From positions 14,527,265 through 14,591,264 of the forward strand of contig JASSKH010000001.1 of NCBI GenBank assembly GCA_031763025.1: 64,000 nucleotides of DNA. Direction: 5' to 3'. The first letter of the stretch is position 1. Each line of letters begins with the position of its first letter. This document shows, one piece after another, positions 34,801 through 46,527 of the stretch. The position numbers and the translations under genes are program-made. Origin of the DNA: Macrocystis pyrifera. Taxonomy: Eukaryota > Sar > Phaeophyceae > Laminariales > Laminariaceae. Under the pieces are notes generated by a model. The model was given only the letters and a program-made list of their open reading frames with translations. It searched no databases and had not been told where the DNA came from.

Positions 34801-35997
34801 GCCCTTTGAAACTAAATAAAGACTAGACCAGGTCATAGATGGGACTTACCTGATACCAGGTATCTGGCATACAACAACAGTACACATATTGGACAGATCG
34901 CGATCTACGATGGATCATCTTCATTTGCAATAACTATTAATAGGTAGATCCTAAGCTGTTGCTACGTCTGAACTTTGCGCGGGATCTGCATAGCACACAG
35001 ATCCAACCCAGGAAGCTTTCATTTCTTCCTAGATCTGCAGATTCTACGACTCCCACCTGGCAACATCAGCTATTAATAGATCATACAAATCACGAATCTA
35101 TGTACAGTTCCTTGAATACCTACAATAAATCATGGTCTATCTGTAGATGAACTGTCCGATGAGTGCAACATCAGTGTGTAACCATAAACGTGGAACCGCA
35201 ACAACCCTCGTACGAGTACTACAGCAGCAGTACTTTAACGACGTGCCGTGGATAAAAAAACGCGCTTCTTGCTGCTCGGGTTTCCAACGCATGCTACTGT
35301 ACTGCTGTACTGTACTGCCGTCTGTACAGCCAACCCACAACGAACAAGCACTTGACTTCGCGTGTTTGGGTGTAGAGTGTATACCAGGACAACAGTATCA
35401 TTGCCATATGCCGCCAAGTTCGGTCAAACAATCAAGGTCAGGGACAGCATGATTTGGCAGGAAGGCGTACATACTGTACTAACGTACGTATACCCGCCCT
35501 ACGTATGGGCCACGTATATGACTGCCATACTCCAGCCCATACTGCGGTGTTTTACCCGCCTTTCTTCTCACAAGACAAGATGCCAGAATAGGAGACTCGT
35601 CTGCGGCGGTAACATACTACAGCGAGCGGTGGCTTTAATGTAGAAGGCGATCAGTCAAGGGGTCAAACCGCGGTCTCCTATGCACGTACCAGGTACTTCA
35701 AAACGCCTTTTGCGCACAGAGCAGAGGGACAAACACATGTTGTTGGCATACTTTAGCTGTCATAAACGCATAGGACTCGGCATCGTTTTTTGTTCGAAAG
35801 TTGGCTTTCCATCCCATCCACAGATAGTACGTGCATACACACTACCAGTGTCATTTTTTATCTTTGCCGTACGGTATACTCGCACTTTTCCGGCTCCCTC
35901 CCTTTAGAAATTCAAATCCGAGGTCACATCTAGCCGGCACTCCTCCCCCTTCTCCACTACTAAAGCCACATGTCTTAAAAAACGGATAAAACATCAC

Positions 35998-36246
35998 CGT
36001 AGGTGTGGTGCAGTGGATGGGCCTGAGGAATGTAAGGGTGCCGCGAAATTCCAACTCTTCGCCCGCGCCAAAGTCGCAGGAGGTAATCACGTCGGGGAAC
36101 TTGTCCCAAAAGCTGCCACCGCCGCCGCCGTCCTGGGCGTTTGCGTCTCCGCGCGCGCTCGTGATGAACAGGGTTGCTACTGCCGCTGCTGCTGCTGCGC
36201 GCAGGAGGGACGCGCTCTTGTTCTTACGCGCGAAGAAAGCCTTCAT
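35998..36246 (-). CDS. signal-peptide exon, probable first exon of the gene ending at 19814
   Basis: An ATG at 36246 opens 83 codons. It starts with a basic MKAFFARKNK, then a hydrophobic Leu/Ala core (LLRAAAAAAVATLFITSA) and a likely cleavage near ANA-Q, a typical secretory signal. The mature part has a Gly run, then ITSCDFGAGEELEFRGTLTF and PIHCTT with two cysteines. A donor ACG|GTGATG at 35998 leaves phase 0, matching the acceptor of the next exon seen at 30041, 6 kb away. The link is inferred from strand, phase and beta-rich character. It could instead be a separate small secreted protein reading on to a stop at about 35851. Confidence 0.5.
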
Positions 36247-39200
36247 GGTTCTTCTTGTGGGTGTAGCTTGGATACCTGGGAGATGGATGGTGCTAGACAG
36301 AGCGAAACAGCAGCGATGGGCGGTTTGTTCCTGTACGTGAGCTTGCCGAGATCGGGCCGAGGTGGGCAGGGATGTTGTCTCAGCACAGCGTCATGTGCGG
36401 GGTGGTGGGGCGGGGTGGGTCGAGCGCATACAAAAATGATGTATTATGCACGGTAACATATACGTATAGTACGTAAAACATGTCCCGTTGGATCCACAGA
36501 CAACAAAAAAAAAACGGTTACAAGATTAACAGCAACATACAAAAACAGCGGAGTAAATATCTTCGAATCTTTAATCTTCGCTCATACAACACCAGCAGTA
36601 TTTTTAATCTTGGTACGCACAACACACGTGTAGAAAACACATGTGTGATGCCTGGTATACAGGTACCAGGTACCTGGTAGGTGATAAGAAACACATCCCT
36701 CGGACGAATTTCCAAGCTTATTTTCTCGACAACGGGGACGGAGAAAAACGCCGAGCGATGTCTATGATGTTGTGATGTGGCATCAAGATCTCGACGAGAT
36801 AATCCCAACGCCGCCTTTTTCGTTGTGTCTCGGAAATTCGGGAATCGGTCCCTGAGGGTGTGTGTTATCTTGCGTGTCATATCGTGTTCGTACTGATCAC
36901 ATCTACTGTATCTTCCATCACAACGCCGGCTACGACGCACCAGGTGCTGAGTACCTGGTATTAATGTATATATATTTCCGGTGTTGTTCTATAAACGTTG
37001 ATGGTTGGTCGACAGGCCTCGCAACAACAGCACTCACTCACATACGGACTTATGCTGCCCTTCTTCTGCTGTGTGTTGAAGTTGTTGCTGTTTGTTGTTT
37101 CAGTTGTGTATATGTACCTGGTTCGCGAACGACGGCGGAAGCTATCTGACTTGAAACCCCGACGGAAACTACGCTCGATTTCAGGTTTCATTCATTGTTC
37201 ATTCTCGTGCTGAGTTCGTACATTTACGACTGTACAACACTACAACGATATTATACGAGTACGTCGCCCTGCTGTTCCCCAGTTTACTGATTATTTATGG
37301 AGGTTGGACGCTCATCTCACGAAGAAGTTGCCACGGAAATATATATGAAACGTAAATACTCTTGGTGTATCCCCGTACGTATACTTAATTTTTTCTTATT
37401 ATGTAACATAGTTTTTTTTTAGCGCCCCGGAGTTATATAATATAGTAAACTGGGGAGTAGTATAGCAAACTGGGGAGTACGAGAGGTATGGAGCAGGTAA
37501 AGCGCTGTCGACACGTACTGCTATAGTGTAGTATTCGGACGAGATATTTCGCAATTTTTTTATGATATATTAAGAAGCTAATGGCGCGAACGAACCTTTC
37601 TAGCTTTACCACTGCGGGACAGAGTTGGGTATCAAGAAGGGTATCTACGAAGACAAAAAGGTGGGAGGGGTACGCATACCCAGCGCGCAAAAACCACCTC
37701 TTCTTCGTAGAAAGTAGTAAAATGTAGCGCCAATTTCACGGTAGCTAGTGGCGTGCCGCTCCCTACGCAGTGTACCGTTTTACACAGTTGAGTTGAACGG
37801 TTATGTACATGTACTAGCACGTTGGACCACACCTACCAACTAGCTGCTAAGTAGGACATGATACGGCGTTGTGTATACAGTGAAAGCCGTAATCACGTGC
37901 CTTGACCTATTCAGAACTTCACCCACCCTGTTGGGGACTAACTGGTTGGAGTTTGTGTGGGATCATTTTTTGCGGTGGTGAGGGTTAATACTGCTGTAGT
38001 GAAGAAAGGGGGCGGCAGAACCGACGCCCGGCTGACGCGGAAGGAGTGACGTGTACTACCGTAGTAAACGGCGAGGAAGTTGGGGGCGGGGGTGCAATCA
38101 AAGACCATCTCTCTCTTGAGAGAAAAAGCGCCGTCACCACATTCGTGCTCTTCGGCATTCATTCCCGGAGAGCTGCTGGCTGCGTGTCAGGGTCTAGTGG
38201 TGGGTGTTTTCATGTTTTTATTGGCGGCGATCAGCTGAAAAACCTTTTTTGACAGTTCATTTGTCTTATGTGAATACATCATCTCGACTGATCCTGTGCT
38301 TTGGGGGAAAAAAAAACGAAACTTAACTACGGACGACCATGGTCATCAGAACCCACGAGGGACCCAAAAAGCACATATCCCCATGTTTTAAAGCCAAGTT
38401 TAGTTCTCATCACTACTGTATGCTCCTCCAGAGTACCTGGTACCACAGGAGAAAATTTCTTCGAAGACAGTTGCCTACAAAATCCGTATAAAAATAAAGC
38501 GCGACAAACTTAAACCAGTGTCGGGAATCGGAGAAATTCCACCACCATCGTCGTCGTACGTATATAGCGCCGATATTCCTTATGTAATCCCTTTGCGAAC
38601 CAACCGCACCCACGTCTTGGGAGCACTCACTACGTTTGCAGCGGCGAAGGTGGGGTGAAGTAAACCAAGGCAAAGGACTCTCAAAAACAAAAACAAAAAA
38701 AAACAAAGGCGTGGAGCGTTCGGCTGTCTTGTCTCCAGCTTTCAACCGCAATAGATTCCTCTTTTTTTCCCGCATATTTTCGTTCTCTTCCGGGTCCCAT
38801 ATTTGGACCCAGTCTTTGTCGATACGTTTTACATGTGTATGTTCGTCATCCTCGCCCTCGTTTATTCGCCCAGTTCTACCCCGACCACCAAGTCAGCTGG
38901 CAGCAAGCAACTCACAACGAGAACAGGGTTTCTACAGCTCCGCGCAAACAAAAGAAACCGGCCGCGCGGCGCGGCACGTGTAGGATTATGGTAACACACA
39001 CGCAAACACTAAACCACACCAAGCAGGGCGACGGTTGCAAGAGTTCTCACGAAAACGTGTTTATTTAGACTTTTTTTGTCTTTCATAACATACGGCCTGA
39101 ACACTACGAATTGCAGTAATGTGCCGAATACAAAGTGTAGACTCGACGAGCTTACTGCTGCATCTCGGTCAAAAAAAAAAAAAAAAGAAAAAAAGAGGGC

Positions 39201-39778
39201 CCCGAGGCTATCGGTTGCATCAGCCCACCAGTAGCATCCAGGCTGCCAGTGACATTAGAGGTTGCCAGCTGCATCACGTTGCCAGTGGCATCATACCGTC
39301 AGTCACATCAGGCTATAATATCAGTTGCATCAGGCTGCCAGTGGCACGGAGACAGACAGGGGGGGGGGGGAGGGGTAAATAGCCGCGTTGGTCGTCGTCC
39401 GCCCCCTTCCTTGCTGGGCTCTCCCCCCCCCCCCCCCTGTTGTACACTGCCGTCATATTATTCATAAGAATCCGCCGACAGTTCTCTTGGTATCTCGCAA
39501 TAAAACAGACAAGGACAAAACGCGCTAAGCACAAAGAACCCCCTCCCCGACGCGCACTCACAGATAAGGGACGCAAGAAGCGTTCAACGAAAACAGCAAT
39601 AGGCCCGGCCCAACTACCAGTCAGTAGGGCATACAAAAAATAACCGCCCCCGCAGCGCGTTGAGCTTTTAGAACTCTTCCATAAAAAGGACATCACCACG
39701 ACTCTCCCCGCTCTCCTGCTCGTGCGTGCACGCATGGCAAATCAGACTACGCATGATGGCACAAAAAAAGGCTATATT
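36247..39778. other. intergenic interval between the two minus-strand genes
   Basis: No gene recognised. Contains overlapping footprints at 36664-36679 and others at 36952, 37989 and 38434, family D (about 37905-38000) and E (about 38338-38415) repeats, and a degenerate CAGGCTGCCAGTGGCATC array. Promoter elements of the signal-peptide gene and the 3' end of valyl-tRNA synthetase should lie here, but no TATA or poly(A) signal can be called with confidence. Confidence 0.5.
39218..39345 (+). repeat. degenerate CAGGCTGCCAGTGGCATC array
   Basis: About six imperfect units of 18-22 bp with GCATCA and GCCAGTGGC words, just before a poly-G run at about 39360. Confidence 0.65.
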
Positions 39779-42104
39779 TTAGATCTTGAGACCCTCGAAC
39801 TGCTGTATGGCTTTGAGCACGCTTTCCTTCTGAGCTTCGTACTCCCCGAGCTTCTTAGAGTTCCCCTCTCGCACGGTATCGGGAACCCTGTCGGCATACC
39901 CGGGAGCGACCATCTGCAAAAAAAAACAGAGGGAAGAAAAGGTTGCACGGGCGGGAGGAGGGATGCGGAGGCTGTTGTCGTATCTAGACCTGGGCTTGAA
40001 GGCTCCTCGGCTCCCCTATAATAGTGTACTGCTGTGCCGGCGTAGGATACCGGCTTGACGTACACTAGGGGAGCCGAGAAACGTTTTGAGACGGGACGGG
40101 GGGTGACGTCTCATTTGTTGCTTGCCTTAATCACTTGACCATTGACCACCCACCCCTTTCGAGATGGAGCACCGTTCCTGCTCCTCCTGAAGACATTTCC
40201 AGCCGTTCGCCGCTCATTAGGTTGTTTCCAGATATTACACAACACAATTCTTGCTGTAGTTTTATCCCCTTCCTGTTTGTCCGCCTGTGGCCACCATCTA
40301 TCTCCTAGGATAGCGATCGTTTTCTCTCTACTATCTAGTGTACCGAAAATCTCCGCATCGCATTCTTCTATTTTCCTCATCCCCTCTGACACATCCCGTT
40401 CCTTCTTGTACATCTCACATTCTCCCACTACGTGAGTTCTACTCTATTGCTTTTCCACAAGGGCGCATATGTGCGTCTACTTCCTTCTCCCCCCCTGCTA
40501 CTGGTATATCTCTCTTCTTACTGGCAGGTCCAGGTCCTCTGTACGAAATCGCAGTTTCAGCGTTTTCGCGAAATCCATTGAGCCGTGCAAATACGATTTC
40601 ATGCCCTATCTCTTCTCCAGACCCTCCGTGTACATAAAAATATTCATAATCTTTCACCTCATTTGTTAGCGCTAGTATTTCCCTGCTTTCTATCCTTTCT
40701 TTTACTCCCGTTGGCCAAACTCATCTATGGACGACATTCTCCTTGGTTTCTTCCCATATCCTTTCATATTTTCTCGACTGGGCGGGGGGGGGGGGGGGGG
40801 TCGATGCCTGCATCATATGGCATCAGTGTGATGGGGTAACCTCGTTACGTGTCATGAAGGCGAGGGCAGACGACTTGACGCACTTAGAACTGCAGCCACA
40901 TTTTTTTAGGGGAGAATTTTCTTGGAATTTTATCGATAATGTAAAATATAATGTACACACAGCACGTAATAAAACATCCCCCCCCCCCCCCCCCCCCCCT
41001 CACCAAGTTCCTAGCTGACTCTCTCGACAACGGGGAGAGTGCAAACGCCGAGCGATGCATTTCGGTCACCATTTTCGTTCTTTGTGTGCCCCTCTTAAGA
41101 CATGTTTTGGGGAGAAATCGTCTCGGGAATTCAACTCAGGGGGTGTTGTTACCTTGCGCGTTGTATACATATACGGTATGGCACAATGGTTGACTTACGC
41201 GATTGCCCCAAAACCAATAAAAAAACTTGAAAAACTTGATATTATCGACATAAAAGATATTAATTTGCCGCTATTTTCTTTTCGGAGCCACGAGGGAAAA
41301 GCGCGGGACTCCACCACAACAGAAACGGCGGCAGGTACCTTAGGAGACCCCTCGCTTTTGACAACATCATCGACTTCTAGTGAAACATATGACGTAGAAG
41401 AAAACACAAACGTAACTTTGATGCGTGCCACGAGTACAAATGTACGTGACATTGCTCTGGAGAGGTAAGCAAAGAGCACCCACCTTCTTTGCTAGGGAGG
41501 CGATCTGAGGCTCGATCTTGTCGTCCAGCTGAAGGAGAGTGAGAGAGATAAACGGAGAAACAGAGAGCGAGTGGACACCGAGCACGGGACGGCGAACAAG
41601 ACGTAAGCTAAGGGCAGACGCATGTACCCATCTATCCTCGCTATCTACCAATCAATCAACCAATCAAAGTATCTAACTGTCCATTCATGCCTATCTATTT
41701 CATCCATCCACATATCCATCTGCCTCTCCATCTTTCTCTGTTCATGTGAAAGCACCTGCTTCTTGAGCTTCTTGATCTCGTCGAAGTCGTCCAGCCAAAT
41801 GTGTATATATCATACAATATTAATATATATATGTGTGTATCTGTCTTACGGGATCACCCGCTTCTTGAGTTTCTTGATCCCCACGTCGAAGTCAACCGTC
41901 CATCTACCTATCTATATACTGATCTATCGATCTGTATCTCTCGTGGTAATACCTGCTTCTTGAGCTTCCTGATCTCCGAATCGAAGCCAGCCAGCCCTCT
42001 ATCCATCTATCCACCTGGTATCTACCTGTTTGTCTGTCTGTCTTGTGGGACCACCTGCTTCTTGAGCTTCGTGATCTCCACGTCAAAGTCAACCATTCCT
42101 CCAC

Positions 42105-42148
<44 letters not shown>

Positions 42149-43827
42149 ACTTTTTTCACGTCTCGTGGTATCACCTGCTTCTTGAGCTTCTTGATCTCCA
42201 CGTCGAAGTCAACCAGTCCTCTCAGCTGCACGTACACCTGCGTTGCCCCACAAAAGGTGGGCGACGGCGGGGGACAAAACCTCGTCACTTCTAAGTAGTA
42301 CCTATGCACGCGGTGTGCACACAAAAAATGCACACAGGCGGTACATACCGAGGAAATTTCGAAGAACCACGACCACAAGACACCTCTCGGTTGTCACGAG
42401 TTAAAATGGGCAGGTGTCAGCCACCGCAGAAAAGGTACCAAGTACTGGTATATGCTACGAGGTACTATATACAGAGGTGATTGGTTACATAGTGTCGGCT
42501 ACGTTCTCGCCTGTGATTGGTCATCGATGATGTGCACGGCACATCCCTGCGGTGGCTCCTCGCCCATGATGGGCACGGCGGTCGACGCCTTGGCTAGCGT
42601 AACGAAGTCGCTCGCCTGGAACCACAACCCACGACATCGTACAAACCACCAGAAACAATTGGGGAAAATGAAACAAGGTCGCAGGAGGCCGGGGGAGGGG
42701 GGGGGGGTAGTCATTTGCTGCTTGCCTTAGTCATTTGACCATTGACCACGCATCCCTTTCGAGACGGAGCACCGTTCCTACTCCTAATACTAATAGAGAC
42801 ATCTCCAACAGTCGCGGCGCTCATTACGTCGATTCTATATAGTACGCAGACACCTTTTGCTAACCTATCCCCTTCCAGTTTCGCCGCCTGTGGCCATCAT
42901 CTATCTCCTAGGATAGCGATCGTTTCGTAATATTCTATCAAGGGTAGTGTACCAAACTCCTCTACGTCACATTCTTCCATGTTTCTTTCTCGTCTTCTCT
43001 TTAAACACATCCCGTTCCTCCTTGTACATTTCACACTTCTCCCACCATGTGAGTTCTACTCTCTTTTGCTTTGCCACCAGGGCATATCTGTGTATCTACT
43101 TCCTCCTCCTCCCGGCTACTGGTGTACCTCCTTCTCCGGCCGGGGGGGGGTTAGCTATCTGCAGCCTACGCAGTGAGGGGGAGGGGGGGGCATGTGGAAC
43201 TTCGCAGACGACGAATCCACCTGGCGTCCATGCAAGGTATAACCATGACTGATATAAACCTCGTGAACACGTAGTTCAAGTGGAATGAGACAGAAGCCGG
43301 TACAGCAGCCGCAGGTACGAATCCAGTGTCGAGCAGCTACTAATAAAAACACACACGAGTACTGCTGTAGCTGTCCAAACCTATTCCACAGCGGAGGGAG
43401 GCCAGGGTTGAAAAAACAGAAAAACAGGGGAAATTGTACAATGTACAAACAGCAGGAGGTAGCACACACAGACAGAAGGTCAGATATATTGAGATGGAAC
43501 ATTAACCCATTCGAAACTCCGAGATAGTAGCGACCAAAACAACGACCGATTTGGTGTTGGCAACCGTCTATGAGAAGATTGAGTCGCCCAGCAGTACGTA
43601 ATGGTATTAATAAGCTCATACGGCGCCGGTGCCGTGCGACTTACTGCGTCCATGGTAACTTGGACAACAACGTGTATCTCTTCTCTCTCTCTCTCCCCCC
43701 CTCTCTCCCACACACACACCCTTTCTCCACCCACCCACCTGCTTGGTGATAATCTCGTGTCGCTCCGCAGACGCCGACTTGAGGTAGAACTCCGCCTTCG
43801 CCTGGACACAACGAAAGGCGCAGGGCA

Positions 43828-43861
<34 letters not shown>

Positions 43862-46477
43862 CATAAACTTAGTACGTAGGATGGTTCATTCGGCTGACCA
43901 TACATCATGTCACCGACGATCACAAGGGGTTACAGAAATCAGACCCCACGATGTACCCAAAAAATCCATATATTCCCCTATGTTCACACACCATATTTGG
44001 TCTTGAATACTATGATATGGTGATACGGTGTCACGGGTGGGCATATGTAGTAAGAATCAAAACCCACGATGGACCCAAAAAAACATTTTTTATCCCCCAA
44101 TGTTCACACACCATACTTGGTTCTGATTACTGTGTTCCCACGTGATCGTCTTAGTTGTTATTAATAGCTGGGCGACGAAGCCCGCCAACCAATACTATTC
44201 ATAGAAATAACAGACTATATTCGACTTGAAAAAGCCAGGAGGACATCTACCCAATTGACGATCCGCCGGCGGCTCAAGTCGGGCAAGCCACAGCCCTAGC
44301 TGTTGAATAGCAATCAGAGCATTTAAGAGTATATTGTTCGAGGATATCTGGCCGACTAATACAACAGTCGGCGACTTTAAAAAAGTCGGCCACCAGCCCT
44401 AGCTATTGAATACCAGGTAGCAATCAGAGCATCTAAGCGTATCATGTTCGAGGATATCTGGCCAACGAATAACTAGTCGTCGATTTGACGAGTCGGCTAA
44501 CTCGCAGCCCTATAAATTATTAAGTAGCAATCAGACCATTGAAGCCTATCTTGTTCGAGGATATCTGGCCAACTAACACAACAGTCGGCGACTTAAAAAA
44601 GTCGGCCAACCCGCAGCCCTAGCTATGGTAACAAATAGTCATCACAGCCTTTAAGCGCATCATGTTCGAAGCACTACACCGGCAGTCCTGCAGAAGCATC
44701 AGTAGCAACAGCAGCAGCAACAAGCCAAGCCCGCCTGCTTCTGCGGCGGCGGGTAGGGACGATCGTAAGCACTGCTTGTTTTATTTTTCCTTCTTTTAGC
44801 TTGGCACGTTTTTTTCACCCCGTCAAAACGGAGACGCACCGGGATAGATAAGACAGGTAGAGGAACAGACAGCTACAGACACAGAGAGCTAGAGAAACAG
44901 AGATGTCGATAAAAAACAGACGGGATAGGAACAAAAACGCAAAACACACACAAAAACGCCCAAGTGGACGAGGGAGAGAGAGAGACATACACACACGCAG
45001 AAACACATATACAGACGACAGAGAAAAAGAGAATGAGATAGATACTATGTCAAGGTCGAGAGAGAAAGAGAGAAAAAGGGAGCAATTCGGCCGCCTCACC
45101 GAGGGCAGGATTCCGTAAGAAGACCGCAGCGATCGGCCGGCGTGGATTGCCGCCTTGACCGCCTCCATGTCCGTCTCCGCCTTAGCATCAACCAGCCGCT
45201 CGTCCGCGAGCGGGTAGGGCGCCAGCATGATCGAAATTGCCTCCTCCGGCCCTGCAAAGTCGTGAAAAAAAAAATGAAAACATATAGTGTACAGCAGTGG
45301 TTATATATAACCCGAAGGTGCAAGAGAAAAATAGAAGGCAACCTATTAATAAACTCCTTCCCGAGGTCATAATGGGGAAACAAAAAAAACAGAAAGGTGA
45401 GATGTTGTGACGAACCTAGAAAATTACAAAGTTTTGGACGATTACGTTCTACGTGGTTTTAGTGTCCCCCCTGTCTAGGACTCGAAAAAAAATGGTGTGT
45501 TTGTTTTTACGAGTACCCCTGGATAAGCGAACCCCAGAACTGTGTTTTTTTCGGTGAAGGACGTAACAGGAAAACGTGAAGGTCGGGTGCAGAGTAGTTT
45601 ATTTAGCAACAATCTCACTCAGTAGTTGTTTCGTGACTTGGTAGACGGTTCAACTTTTGGTTTATGCTGCACGTTGTCGGGCAAACATGACCAAAAAACA
45701 ACAATTACGACAATAGCCTACGAGATGAAAATGAACATAAAATCAAGTAAATGAAAACAAACCAAACGACGCAATAAACGATAATGTACAATTGTGGGGG
45801 AAACATGAAACAAAAACGAAAACCCATCGAATCGATTTATACAGCATGAGATTGATGAAAAAAACTGAATTCAACCAAAACAAAAATAAACGACCTATAC
45901 ACCGCCGCTGGCACTGTGGAAACCCCCTCACCCATGGAACCCCTCCCCGGGAGCCTCTGCCAAAGTTCCTCCGTGACGTAGGGCATGATGGGGTGGATCA
46001 GCTTCAGACCGTAGTCCAGGCAGAGGTACAGGCAGGACTGCGCAATGCCGCGAGCCTGTCACGGTTTTGGGTCAAATCATCCATCATCCATCATCATTCA
46101 AGATTTGCACATTGAGGAGGCGGGGGAGGGGGGGGTCCTCACGTTAAGCTTGGCTGAAGTCGGATGATCATAGACCCCCGCATCCCTACAATGCCGGGAT
46201 GGAGTACGTCGGACTTCTCACCGACTAGGCAGACATTGCTTGCACCAAGCGCGAAGCAACGACCGAGGGGGGGACGGGGGTGTACTCATGTCACGCATGG
46301 CCGTAAGTCGTACGACTATACACCCTCGCAACCCCATACTACCGGGATGGAGCACGTCGGGTATTCGCCGACCAGGAAGATATTCTTTGCACCAAGCGCA
46401 AAGCGCCGTGAGGTGTTCGGCGACTCGCGTGAAGGGTGAGCGCATCCTTCCACCACATGGATGACAGCGTCGAAATA

Positions 46478-46527
<50 letters not shown>

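Larger units (their letters stand above)
30042..35997. other. long interval between signal exon and next exon of the minus-strand gene
   Basis: Probably intron, but it may hide exons. A minus-strand open stretch ending at a good donor (GATCTG|GTAAGTAAG, about 33930) is a weak candidate. Repeats found: three family B copies, two family D copies, a LINE end, a truncated family A end, GATC-rich segments, a 275-bp direct repeat and many footprint palindromes. Confidence 0.45.
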
